DNA of 48,683 bases from Clostridia bacterium (GTDB lineage: Bacteria > Bacillota > Clostridia > Oscillospirales > Acutalibacteraceae): the NCBI GenBank assembly GCA_017451425.1, contig JAFSPP010000017.1, positions 1-48,683 on the forward strand, in the 5' to 3' direction. Under the pieces are notes generated by a model. The model was not told where the DNA came from. It saw only the letters and a list, made by a program, of their open reading frames with translations, and searched no databases. A program made the position numbers and the translations under genes. Position 1 is the stretch's first letter; each line of letters starts with the position of its first letter. Positions 8,612 through 16,189 of this stretch are shown one piece after another.

Positions 8612-10338
8612 TCTTCGGCACCCCCTTTGTTTTCACCATAGAGAATTACCGATTCAGCCGAAGACTTCTTTACTTCCGAGATATCAATATTCTCATGTTC
8701 GGCGATTATCTGAGCCACCAGGGGCTGGCAGAAGCCGCCCTGACAGCGTCCCATGCCGGGACGTATGCGTTTCTTCACCGCGTCAACGGTCGGCGGGCAG
8801 AGAGGACGCTCAAGGCAGTCTATAATCTCGCCCTTTGAGATCTCCTCGCAGCGGCAGACGATAATGCCGTAGTCGGGATTACGCGCAATCATTGCCGAAC
8901 GGCGCGCGGGAATCATTTCCTTGAGCCTCGGCACACCGCGCCTTACAGGCGTCCATTTTTTCTTCTGAAGAATCTCTCTCTTCTTCGAGAGTCTGTCTAC
9001 GATAATCTTTTCAACATCGGCGGCAATTGCCGGAGCCGCCGTAAGACCGGGCGACTGAATGCCGCCGCAGTGGAACATATTCGGGCACTTCCTGCCCCAT
9101 TCAATGACGAAGTCCTCCTCAAAGGTGGCAGCGCGTATTCCGGTGAAATAGGTGATGATATCTCTCTCGGAAGCGGCGGGTACGGTGCCCTTCTGTTTGG
9201 TGTATGTGGTCTTCAGGCTTTCGGGATAGGTCGATGTGTCCTCTTTGTCGAAGCACTCAACGGCATCGGGACCGACAAGAACATTGTCATCGACAGTACG
9301 CATAATACCGCCGCCCTTTGTCTTGCTCTTCAGCGAACCAACGCTCGCATACTCTACAGAGGCTATACAGTCGATTATATTGGCAGATTTGGTGTCCTGG
9401 ATGGAATTTGTACCGCGTCTCGGATGAATCGAATAGAAGCGGTCGTGGGCCATCTCAGCGATATCATCGGCAAATACGCCTGCGGCATTTATTACGATTG
9501 TCGGTTTTATGGTGCCGCGGTTTGTGTGAACGGCAATAATATTGCCGCTGTCATTTGTATCCATGGACAAAACCGCGGTGTTCAGATATGCCTCGACGCC
9601 GTTCTCGGCGGCGTTCTCGGCACAGGCAATTGTCAGGCCGTACGAGCATACGACACCTGCATTGTCATTGTATATACCGAACTTGATCTTCTTGTCAAAA
9701 GTGGGCTGCTCCCTCTTTATCTTCGAGCCCCACATGAAGCGTGAGCTCTTTACGCCGTCAATGTATTTGCGGCGGATATAGAAGAAGAAAATGGGTATCA
9801 GCAGCCATAGTTGTGTGAACAGGATATACTGGCCCGGGCGCCTGAAAGGAACGTCGAGGTCAGAACAGAACTTGTCATACATGGCATTGCCGAGAAGCAC
9901 ATATTTCTGCTTAAGGCTGCCCTTTTTGAGGTCGATACCTACATGGACCTCGCCGTCATTCGCGCCCGATGCTCCCATGGCGAAATCGGCATTTTTCTCA
10001 ATGAGCATGACATTCATTTCCCACTTGGAGAGTTCTCTCGCTATTGCGCAGCCGGTAATGCCTCCGCCGATGATAAGTACATCCGGAGTCTTTCCGTTTA
10101 ATGCATTGTCACGCAGTGAAGGAACACGCATGGGAGGAATCTCTCCCCCTGTAAACTTAATGTCATTCACCACATGTACAAGGCTGTTTTTGGTAGCAGC
10201 TATTTCACAGGCAGCAACGACGTCGTCCCAATTATCAAGTTCTCCCGTAAGACGTATAATACCGTCCTCAAACACAGCCTGAACACGACCGTCAAACTTC
10301 TTATTCAGTCTGCGTTGGATTTTCCTGATGCCTGCCAA
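8608..10338 (-). CDS. GlpA-like FAD dehydrogenase with N-terminal BON domain and C-terminal BFD [2Fe-2S] domain
   Basis: A 576-residue protein related to anaerobic glycerol-3-phosphate dehydrogenase GlpA. Residues about 5-62 look like a BON domain (FEDGIIRLTGELDNWDD, VVNDI), a fold linked to membrane or phospholipid contact. The DAO-type FAD domain starts at IIGGGITGCAIA (residue 89). A strongly hydrophobic stretch near residue 185 (LWLLIPIFFFYIRR) may attach the protein to the membrane. The C-terminal BFD-like domain keeps four Cys: C495 and C497 (VCRCEE), then C532 and C537 (GRCQGGFC). The start is TTG 10338 with AGAGGTG 7 nt upstream; no nearby in-frame ATG exists. First gene of the operon, divergent from tetR. 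Substrate is presumably glycerol-3-phosphate or a relative, not proven. Confidence 0.85.
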   Translation of the reverse strand: MAGIRKIQRRLNKKFDGRVQAVFEDGIIRLTGELDNWDDVVAACEIAATKNSLVHVVNDIKFTGGEIPPMRVPSLRDNALNGKTPDVLIIGGGITGCAIARELSKWEMNVMLIEKNADFAMGASGANDGEVHVGIDLKKGSLKQKYVLLGNAMYDKFCSDLDVPFRRPGQYILFTQLWLLIPIFFFYIRRKYIDGVKSSRFMWGSKIKREQPTFDKKIKFGIYNDNAGVVCSYGLTIACAENAAENGVEAYLNTAVLSMDTNDSGNIIAVHTNRGTIKPTIVINAAGVFADDIAEMAHDRFYSIHPRRGTNSIQDTKSANIIDCIASVEYASVGSLKSKTKGGGIMRTVDDNVLVGPDAVECFDKEDTSTYPESLKTTYTKQKGTVPAASERDIITYFTGIRAATFEEDFVIEWGRKCPNMFHCGGIQSPGLTAAPAIAADVEKIIVDRLSKKREILQKKKWTPVRRGVPRLKEMIPARRSAMIARNPDYGIIVCRCEEISKGEIIDCLERPLCPPTVDAVKKRIRPGMGRCQGGFCQPLVAQIIAEHENIDISEVKKSSAESVILYGENKGGAEE

Positions 10339-10362
10339 ACGGATTCACCTCTCTTCGCATTA

Positions 10363-10380
10363 GTCGGTCGTTTGACCGAC
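10363..10380. promoter_or_regulatory. Palindromic TetR-type operator
   Basis: Perfect 7-bp inverted repeat GTCGGTC-GTTT-GACCGAC. It lies immediately downstream of the operon -10 box, over the predicted start point, between the flavoprotein operon and the divergent tetR gene. It is the likely binding site of that regulator. Confidence 0.75.
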
Positions 10381-10389
10381 ATTGGCTAT

Positions 10390-10418
10390 ATTATACAATA
10401 TAACCCCATCAAAGTCAA
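10390..10418 (-). promoter_or_regulatory. Promoter of the BON-GlpA/AGPS-like operon
   Basis: Minus strand TTGACT (10413-10418), 17-nt spacer, TATAAT (10390-10395). Near-consensus, and overlapped downstream by the palindrome at 10363-10380, so repression by occlusion is expected. Confidence 0.8.
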
Positions 10419-10419
10419 C

Positions 10420-10449
10420 TGGACTAACCCTCACATAGTGTAATATAAT
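10420..10449 (+). promoter_or_regulatory. Promoter of tetR
   Basis: TGGACT (10420-10425), 18-nt spacer, TATAAT (10444-10449), about 34 nt before the tetR ATG and back-to-back with the operon promoter. Confidence 0.55.
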
Positions 10450-10482
10450 ATTAATATACCATACTATTCTCCGGAGGTACAT

Positions 10483-11049
10483 ATGGCTGCACCGAGAAAA
10501 GAAAACATAAAAGATATGATAATGGATGCCACCGAAAAACTGCTTGATTCGCAGTCCCTGGACGACATAAGCCTCGCCCAGATTGCGACTGAAGCGGGCA
10601 TTTCAAAAGGCACCCTCTACTACCACTACAAGACAAAGGAAGACATCCTTCTCGCCATAGCAGACCGTCACCTGGAAGAACAGCTCGACGACTTCCTCAT
10701 CTGGGTCGACAACAAAAACAAGAACACCTCTCTCCACAGGCTGATGAAATATGTCATAGAGTACAATGTAAACGGCGCCGGGCCCCGTATCCACCTCATC
10801 TACAATGCATGCCTCGGCAATGAGGATCTGCGCGAAAAGATACTTGAGAGATACAACAAATTCCAGAAACTCCTGAAAGAGAAAATCGAAGAACGTGCCG
10901 ACCCGCAATATGCAGACTTCCTCGCATGGACTGCCCTGCTCGTCTCAGACGGCCTGATACTCCAGACGGGAATGAAGAACCCCAACATTGACTTTGAAGA
11001 CTACGTACGCCATACAGACGAAATCCTGAAGGCTCTTTCGGAAAACTGA
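10483..11049 (+). CDS. TetR/AcrR family transcriptional regulator
   Basis: A 188-residue one-component repressor. The N-terminal helix-turn-helix is clear: ISLAQIATEAGISKGTLYYHY at residues about 24-44, followed by KTKEDILLAI. The C-terminal two thirds form the all-helical ligand-binding domain and are unlike any I can name by ligand. It has a strong GGAGG ribosome binding site 6 nt before ATG 10483. It is divergently transcribed from the four-gene flavoprotein operon, and an 18-bp palindrome lies on the operon promoter, so this protein most likely represses that operon and perhaps itself. The inducer could be a lipid or a glycerol derivative, which is only an inference from context. Confidence 0.92.
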   Translation: MAAPRKENIKDMIMDATEKLLDSQSLDDISLAQIATEAGISKGTLYYHYKTKEDILLAIADRHLEEQLDDFLIWVDNKNKNTSLHRLMKYVIEYNVNGAGPRIHLIYNACLGNEDLREKILERYNKFQKLLKEKIEERADPQYADFLAWTALLVSDGLILQTGMKNPNIDFEDYVRHTDEILKALSEN

Positions 11050-11064
11050 AAACACAAAAAAAAA

Positions 11065-11092
11065 AAGCGGTCACTCAAACGAGTGACCGCTT
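11065..11092. terminator. Bidirectional terminator after tetR and the surface-protein gene
   Basis: 12-bp perfect stem AAGCGGTCACTC / GAGTGACCGCTT with loop AAAC. It is flanked by a long A-run to the left (T-run for the minus-strand gene) and an AT-rich tract to the right. Confidence 0.9.
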
Positions 11093-11102
11093 AAATTATT
11101 TA

Positions 11103-12668
11103 TCAGTCGTCTGCGCTCTGTTCGAACGGAACGCTGCCGAATGCCTTGCCTGCCTCATAAGGAAGTGCCGGAGGAGCATCGTCGATGTAAGGCTGAGCAT
11201 AAGAAGGCTCAGGTGTCGGCTCTGCAACAGACTGCGGAGGCTGGTATGTCGGCTGCGGCTGGTATGCAGGCTGCGGAGGCTGATATGCAGGCTGCGGAGG
11301 CTGGTATGCCGGAGCAGGTGCCTCATATGCCGGAGCGGGCTCTGCAACAGGTGCTACGGGAGCAACAGGCTCTGCTACAGGAGCCTCATATGCCGGAGCA
11401 ACCGGAGCAACGGGTTCAGCTGCAGGAGCTGCAGGTGCAGGCTCATTATAGAGTCCTGCGGGTGAAGCTACGGGAGCCTCAAATGCAGGAGGATAGTCTG
11501 CGGGCTCTTCTACAGGTGCAGGCTCTGCCGGCTGATCCGTGTAAACAGGATCGCGGAGTGACGGAGCCGCATTGTCATCGTAGTAACCCATGTCATCCTC
11601 TTCAAAGCTCTTGTTGTAGTCATAGTTGAGACCCATGCCTGAAGAGAAGTTAAAGCCTGTTGTGGCGAAAGGTGTTATCGGATTATAATCGTCGGCACTC
11701 TGGTCGAGATCAGCACTTGCACCACTGTTATATGTCGGATAATCAAGTGTTGTTCCGCCGTCACCGTCATAGTAGTCATAGGACTCATACTTTCTCTTGC
11801 CGATAAGGAATCCTATAATTCCGCCGAGGATGAGACCGAGCAGGAAGAGACCGATGCAAAGAGCAATGACAAGACCTGTTGAAACGCCTGTCTTCTCTGC
11901 GGGAACTTCCTTCACGGGCTGCTCGTCATACTTGACGTTAAGTACATAGTTTGTAACAGTGCCGTCCTTGGCCGTTACGCTTACGGCAACCTTGCTGCCG
12001 TCTGAGATATCATCAGCACCGTAAACCTGGATCTGATCATCTGCATTTGCAGTCTTGGCATCGATAACCATAGCTGTTGATCCGTAAGGTACAACTACGT
12101 CATACTCAGTTGTTCCTGCCGTAAGAATCAGCGGAACCTGCTTGTCTGCAAAAATTGTAATATCGGAAAGCTCAGGTCCTGCCTTTTCGGGCGCCTTGGT
12201 TGTCGTCTCGCCGTCCTTGGTTGTCTTTTCAGCAGCCTTGGTTGTTGTCGTATTGCCTGAACCACCGCTTGACTGCTTAGTCGTGGTTGTGGTTGCAGGA
12301 GCTGCAACAGTAATTGTTACTGTCCTTGTCTGGCCGGAGATATCCTCTTCATCATATGTGGCCATATCGGTCGCACGGATGGTAATAACAGCTGTACCGG
12401 CGCTCTTTGCAGAAACGTTGATTGTAGCCGAGCTGTTATCGAGGAAGTTTTCACCGCTGACCGACGCAGTGGCTACATTGCTGTTGGAAGATGAAACACT
12501 GAATGCGCCTGCGGCGTTGGATGCTGACACCGTGAACGATGCATTGTCGCCGGGCTTAAGGCTCATAGAGCCTGTTGATACGGCCATACCTCCTGCTGCA
12601 AATGCGTTAATTGAGAAAACGCAAAGCAGAAGAGCAACCGCAGTTAAAACAGATAATACTTTCTTCAT
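11103..12668 (-). CDS. Single-pass surface protein: Ig-like and cadherin-like ectodomain, cytoplasmic Pro/Ala-rich tail
   Basis: About 521 residues. A signal peptide (MKKVLSVLTAVALLLC... to AFA, residue 24) is followed by a Ser-rich Ig-like domain (27-121), a Thr/Lys linker (122-166) and a cadherin-like beta-sandwich domain (167-247, ending in TVTNYVLNVKY). A strong membrane helix follows at 266-290 (LVIALCIGLFLLGLILGGIIG), then KRKYESYDYYDGDGG. With a cleaved signal this places 230 C-terminal residues in the cytoplasm. That tail is rich in AEPVAPVAP and QPAYQPP repeats, so it probably binds partners. ATG 12668 is preferred over GTG 12677. It lies 17 nt downstream of the dockerin gene and is probably co-transcribed. 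Function unknown. Confidence 0.8.
   Translation of the reverse strand: MKKVLSVLTAVALLLCVFSINAFAAGGMAVSTGSMSLKPGDNASFTVSASNAAGAFSVSSSNSNVATASVSGENFLDNSSATINVSAKSAGTAVITIRATDMATYDEEDISGQTRTVTITVAAPATTTTTKQSSGGSGNTTTTKAAEKTTKDGETTTKAPEKAGPELSDITIFADKQVPLILTAGTTEYDVVVPYGSTAMVIDAKTANADDQIQVYGADDISDGSKVAVSVTAKDGTVTNYVLNVKYDEQPVKEVPAEKTGVSTGLVIALCIGLFLLGLILGGIIGFLIGKRKYESYDYYDGDGGTTLDYPTYNSGASADLDQSADDYNPITPFATTGFNFSSGMGLNYDYNKSFEEDDMGYYDDNAAPSLRDPVYTDQPAEPAPVEEPADYPPAFEAPVASPAGLYNEPAPAAPAAEPVAPVAPAYEAPVAEPVAPVAPVAEPAPAYEAPAPAYQPPQPAYQPPQPAYQPQPTYQPPQSVAEPTPEPSYAQPYIDDAPPALPYEAGKAFGSVPFEQSADD
11231..11312 (-). repeat. 21-bp tandem repeats encoding proline-rich QPAYQPP units
   Basis: Near-identical 21-nt units (core tatgcaggctgcggaggctg) run in tandem inside the C-terminal tail of the surface-protein gene. 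Unit number may vary between strains. Confidence 0.7.
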
Positions 12669-12685
12669 TTGCTCCACCGTCCTTA

Positions 12686-14851
12686 TCAGCCTTTAAGAAT
12701 TAAGTTCTTAATCTTTACGTAGTCAAGAGCGGAAACCTTTCCGTCGCCGTTCGCATCAGCAGCATAAAATGCAGCTGTATCACCGCTGAGATCGGCCTTC
12801 TTCAGAATGTGATTCTTAACCTTTACATAGTCAAGGGAAGAAACCTTTCCGTCCTTATTTACATCACCGCGAACGGCAATTATAACCTTTGAATCAGGAT
12901 TACCGGTTACCTCTACGGTGTATCCGGTTCTGACGATTGTACCCGTGCTTGAAATCGCTGTTCCGCCGGCATTTCTTACCGTGTAAGTGCCGGGCTCAAG
13001 TGAAGCTGTGAGCTGAGCAATCGTAATACCGCTCTTGCTTGCGGGAAGAGCCGTTATAAGATAACCGCCCGTGCTGTCCTTTGAGTAGCCGCTGCCGCTC
13101 TTGGGTTCAACCGAAGGAGCAAGAACAGGTGTGTAGCTGTCAACGAAACTGTAACCGCAAACGGTACATGTATGTGTGGTGTAACCCTGGGCCTCTGTTG
13201 TAGCGGGAGTTACAACATCTTTAAACTTATGGTTCTGATACTCAACATGTGAAGAATCATGTTCACAAATACGCTTGTGCTGAGTATTGTTGTTCTCTTC
13301 CTGCTGCCAGTCACCGTATTTGTGACCTGTTTTCGAAAGTTTAATATCTTTGTTGAAATCTGCAGGAGCAGCGGTCGGGTTACCGGTGGGATCTGCCGTG
13401 AAATCCTTATTGCAGGCATTGCAGTGCCAGTAAGCATTGTTACCATCCTCCGTGCAGGTTGCGGCCTTTGCCGGGTAGGAAACTACATCTGCAGCAGCAT
13501 GTGCACAAACAATCTGTCTGATGTAGAAAGTATCCTTACCGTCAAGGGTCTGTTTAATGAGCTGATAACCATCGTCATTCGGCTCACCCTTTGTGATGGT
13601 TCCTTGCGTACCGAAGTAGGTGTCGGCATCCTTGGAGCCGACTTTTTTGTCAGCCTCAGTGACAGGAGGTGTTATGTCGTGATTCTCATCACCGGCATAA
13701 ACTGTATCACCGGCATAATTCTCATTGAGCTGCTCATTTGTGCCGCCGATGAAATTCGTGTTGACACTGCCGCTGAACGTACCGGTAATTGCCGACTCGG
13801 AACTGCCGGCAATACCTCCGAGAGAAATGGAAGTGGAATCTATGGAAGCATAATTCGGTGTTCCGGAAAACGTCGCGTCGGCAACAATAAAGTTCAGCGT
13901 GCCGCCGAATGTACAGTCGGTTATCTCTGCGCCCTTTTCGGCACTGTCATTCCTGCCCGCAATACCGCCCGCGTATACGAAGAGAACAGGCAGTTTAACC
14001 ATTACGTTTATTGTCGCATTTGAAGTTACATTCTGAATGATACCGGTATTTGTTGAAGCAACCGTACCTGCCGAAACGGCTACGGCGGTATTTGCCGAAA
14101 CAAGTCCTATCAAAGAAGTATCGTCAACCGTAAGATTCTTTACGGTACCGGTGCTTAAGACGTTTCCGTCATCGTCCTTCTTTACATCAAGGGAGAAGAA
14201 CATCGCAGCCTGAGTTGCGTTTACGTGAATCTGAAGGCCTTTGATGGTCTTATTGTTACCGTCAAACGTACCGTAGAATTCGGTGTTCTTGGGTGTGATT
14301 GACGGAATTACATCGCTGTTATTCTGGAGGATGGTCTTCCTCTGGGCAGATGTGAGAGCAGCAAACTGCTCTTCTGTCAGAGGAGCATCTGTGCTTGTCT
14401 CTTCTGAAGTCCTTACCCAATAAAGGGTAATATCAGGGATTGTATCAGCATCCCTGGCACCTTCGTAAAGGGTATATACATCGCCTTCCTTGGAATAGAT
14501 AGGCGTGTCATTTGTTCTCTCGGCCTCTGTTGCCCCAGCGTAGGTCGCAGGTGTGACAATCGGGCTCATGCCGAGGTCTTCTGCTGCCTTTTTTTTGTTA
14601 TCAGCACTCGCAAAGACCCAGTCATGAAGCGGATCTATGTCGTTCTCAAGTCTGTAATACGCGTCAGCCGGATAGCCGTCGCCGCCCAGACCTTCAAGGA
14701 GAGCCTTGAGTTCGGCATAGGTCTTTATCTGATATGGTTCTGCAGATGTGCCGTTGCCATCAAGCGCAAAAGCAAACATCGTCAGAGGAACGATTGTGAG
14801 TACCATGACGAGAACCATCATGACAGCCAGCAATCTCTTTCCGTATTTCAT
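12686..14851 (-). CDS. Secreted protein with beta-helix-like repeats and C-terminal type I dockerin
   Basis: About 721 residues. Signal peptide: MKYGKRLLAVMMVLVMVLTIVPLTMFAFA. The first 400 residues look like a beta-solenoid/GLUG-type adhesin region (DGNNKTIKGLQI, GTVKNLTVDDTSLIG). A Cys/His-rich stretch follows (HWHCNACNKD-like and HTCTVCGYSF motifs), often seen in clostridial surface proteins. The last 60 residues are a type I dockerin with two calcium-binding F-hands, DVNKDGKVSSLDYVKVKNHIL and DANGDGKVSALDYVKIKNLIL. No catalytic domain is recognisable and no cohesin gene is in the window. ATG 14851 has AGGAGG at a normal distance; the ATG at 14857 abuts that site and is rejected. Confidence 0.82.
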   Translation of the reverse strand: MKYGKRLLAVMMVLVMVLTIVPLTMFAFALDGNGTSAEPYQIKTYAELKALLEGLGGDGYPADAYYRLENDIDPLHDWVFASADNKKKAAEDLGMSPIVTPATYAGATEAERTNDTPIYSKEGDVYTLYEGARDADTIPDITLYWVRTSEETSTDAPLTEEQFAALTSAQRKTILQNNSDVIPSITPKNTEFYGTFDGNNKTIKGLQIHVNATQAAMFFSLDVKKDDDGNVLSTGTVKNLTVDDTSLIGLVSANTAVAVSAGTVASTNTGIIQNVTSNATINVMVKLPVLFVYAGGIAGRNDSAEKGAEITDCTFGGTLNFIVADATFSGTPNYASIDSTSISLGGIAGSSESAITGTFSGSVNTNFIGGTNEQLNENYAGDTVYAGDENHDITPPVTEADKKVGSKDADTYFGTQGTITKGEPNDDGYQLIKQTLDGKDTFYIRQIVCAHAAADVVSYPAKAATCTEDGNNAYWHCNACNKDFTADPTGNPTAAPADFNKDIKLSKTGHKYGDWQQEENNNTQHKRICEHDSSHVEYQNHKFKDVVTPATTEAQGYTTHTCTVCGYSFVDSYTPVLAPSVEPKSGSGYSKDSTGGYLITALPASKSGITIAQLTASLEPGTYTVRNAGGTAISSTGTIVRTGYTVEVTGNPDSKVIIAVRGDVNKDGKVSSLDYVKVKNHILKKADLSGDTAAFYAADANGDGKVSALDYVKIKNLILKG

Positions 14852-14888
14852 GCCCATTCCTCCTTCGGAAAAGGTTATATTCAACTTA

Positions 14889-14917
14889 ATAATATATTAA
14901 TGCGCGTTTTAAATCAA
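14889..14917 (-). promoter_or_regulatory. Promoter of the dockerin/surface-protein operon
   Basis: Minus strand TTGATT (14912-14917), 17-nt spacer, TATTAT (14889-14894), directly after the stop of the S41-like gene. No terminator hairpin separates it from that gene. Confidence 0.55.
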
Positions 14918-14929
14918 TAATGCTTTTCT

Positions 14930-16162
14930 TTAACCTTCGTAGCCATCGGCACCTTCGGCGGAGTCTCCGGCGAGGAGGGTGAAGGCCTGCTGCATCTGCG
15001 GATCGTCGGCGTCAGACATGATGCCGATCTGCGCAGTCTGCTCAGCCGTGAGTTTTACGATGTAATCAGGAGCGACGCCGGTGCCGTTGATTCCTTCACT
15101 TGTGTAAGGAAGAACATTGGCAACCGTGAGTACTACTGCACCGCCGTTTGAGAGGCGGAAGAGCTGCTGCATTGTGCAGACACCCTTTGTCTTGGTGCCT
15201 ATAAGCTGTGCCTTACCGAAGTCACGAAGGTCGCAGGCAAAGAGCTCTGCAGGGCCCTTCGTACCGCCGTTTACAAGCACGAGCATGGGCATTGAGACAC
15301 TTTCGGAATCTGAAGGGAAAGTCTTTATTGTCTTTCCTTCAGCGTTGACAACAGTCGCCATGGCGGCCGTGCCCTCTGTCGCGACGGGTACGAGAATATC
15401 GAGTACCTTCGTCGCGTATTCTATGGTACCTTCATCGCAGTTTCTTACATCTATTATGAGAGACTTGCAGCCTGCCTCAGTGAGAGCCTTGATGGCATCC
15501 TTGAACTGATTGATGGCATTCTCATAGAAACCTGTGATTGAAATGATACCTATGGTACCTACGTTTCTGTATGTTACGGATTGGAGACTGTAACCCATGA
15601 CGAGGTTTACGGTATTTGATTTGCCCTCATGGGAATATGTTACGTTGACATTTGAGAGCTTCTGTCCCTCAAGGTTTGACGCGAGTTCGGCGTAGTTCTC
15701 AAAGTCCACGTCGATGTCGGCAATCTTGGTGATGACATCGCCGACGGCAATGCCGGAGGCCTCCGCGGGCGAGTTCTTCGCAACGGAGGTGACAAGAAGC
15801 TGATTGGTCTCGGTATTGTAGGCGGCGGTCAGACCGGTTCCGCTCATCTTACCGAGGAGTTTGTTGTTGTAGACCTCGTACTCCGCCGGCGTCAGATAGA
15901 ATGAGGCCGGGTCACCGAGACCGTTGACGAAGCCCGCGGCAAGGCCCGAGTAGACGTTTTCGGAGTCTATGGTGCCGTTGAACTTCTCGCGTGTGAGCTT
16001 GTCAACTTCTGCGATACCGTCATACATCGCAGAGCGCTCAGAGAGGTCGCTGATAAGGTGGTTGTAAACGCCCATCGATATTTTCATTGTTATGGCTATT
16101 GTGGCGGCCATGACGACGAAAAGTATGGCGAGGGCAGTTCCTACCGGAATTTTCTTACTCAT
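14930..16162 (-). CDS. S41 (C-terminal processing) protease homologue lacking the catalytic Ser and Lys
   Basis: 410 residues with the CtpA/CtpB layout: N-terminal membrane anchor (residues 8-28), PDZ domain (about 105-190, GTGLTAAY...VGDVITKIADIDV), then the S41 core. Active members have a T-A-S-A-S/A-E motif with the nucleophilic Ser three residues before Glu, and a Lys 22 residues after that Glu. Here the segment is GGTKGPAELFA (299-309), so Gly303 replaces Ser, and Val328 stands where the Lys belongs. The usual DLRxNxGG substrate strand has also decayed to DVRNCDEG. The reading frame is otherwise intact and AGGAG precedes ATG 16162. It is the last gene of the ftsE-ftsX-M23 cluster, so it is probably a binding or scaffold protein rather than a protease. 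Confidence 0.85.
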   Translation of the reverse strand: MSKKIPVGTALAILFVVMAATIAITMKISMGVYNHLISDLSERSAMYDGIAEVDKLTREKFNGTIDSENVYSGLAAGFVNGLGDPASFYLTPAEYEVYNNKLLGKMSGTGLTAAYNTETNQLLVTSVAKNSPAEASGIAVGDVITKIADIDVDFENYAELASNLEGQKLSNVNVTYSHEGKSNTVNLVMGYSLQSVTYRNVGTIGIISITGFYENAINQFKDAIKALTEAGCKSLIIDVRNCDEGTIEYATKVLDILVPVATEGTAAMATVVNAEGKTIKTFPSDSESVSMPMLVLVNGGTKGPAELFACDLRDFGKAQLIGTKTKGVCTMQQLFRLSNGGAVVLTVANVLPYTSEGINGTGVAPDYIVKLTAEQTAQIGIMSDADDPQMQQAFTLLAGDSAEGADGYEG

Positions 16163-16189
16163 GAAAGTTTAATCTCCTGTCCGTAGAGG

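Noticed and set aside
11231..11312. CRISPR-like or intergenic repeat array
   Set aside because: 21-bp units are in frame inside a coding tail and encode QPAYQPP; no spacers.
13259..14023. 254-codon plus-strand frame antisense to the dockerin gene
   Set aside because: Repeated hydrophobic and Cys/Ile/Val-rich content is the mirror image of the Asn/Thr/Asp-rich surface protein; no start signal.
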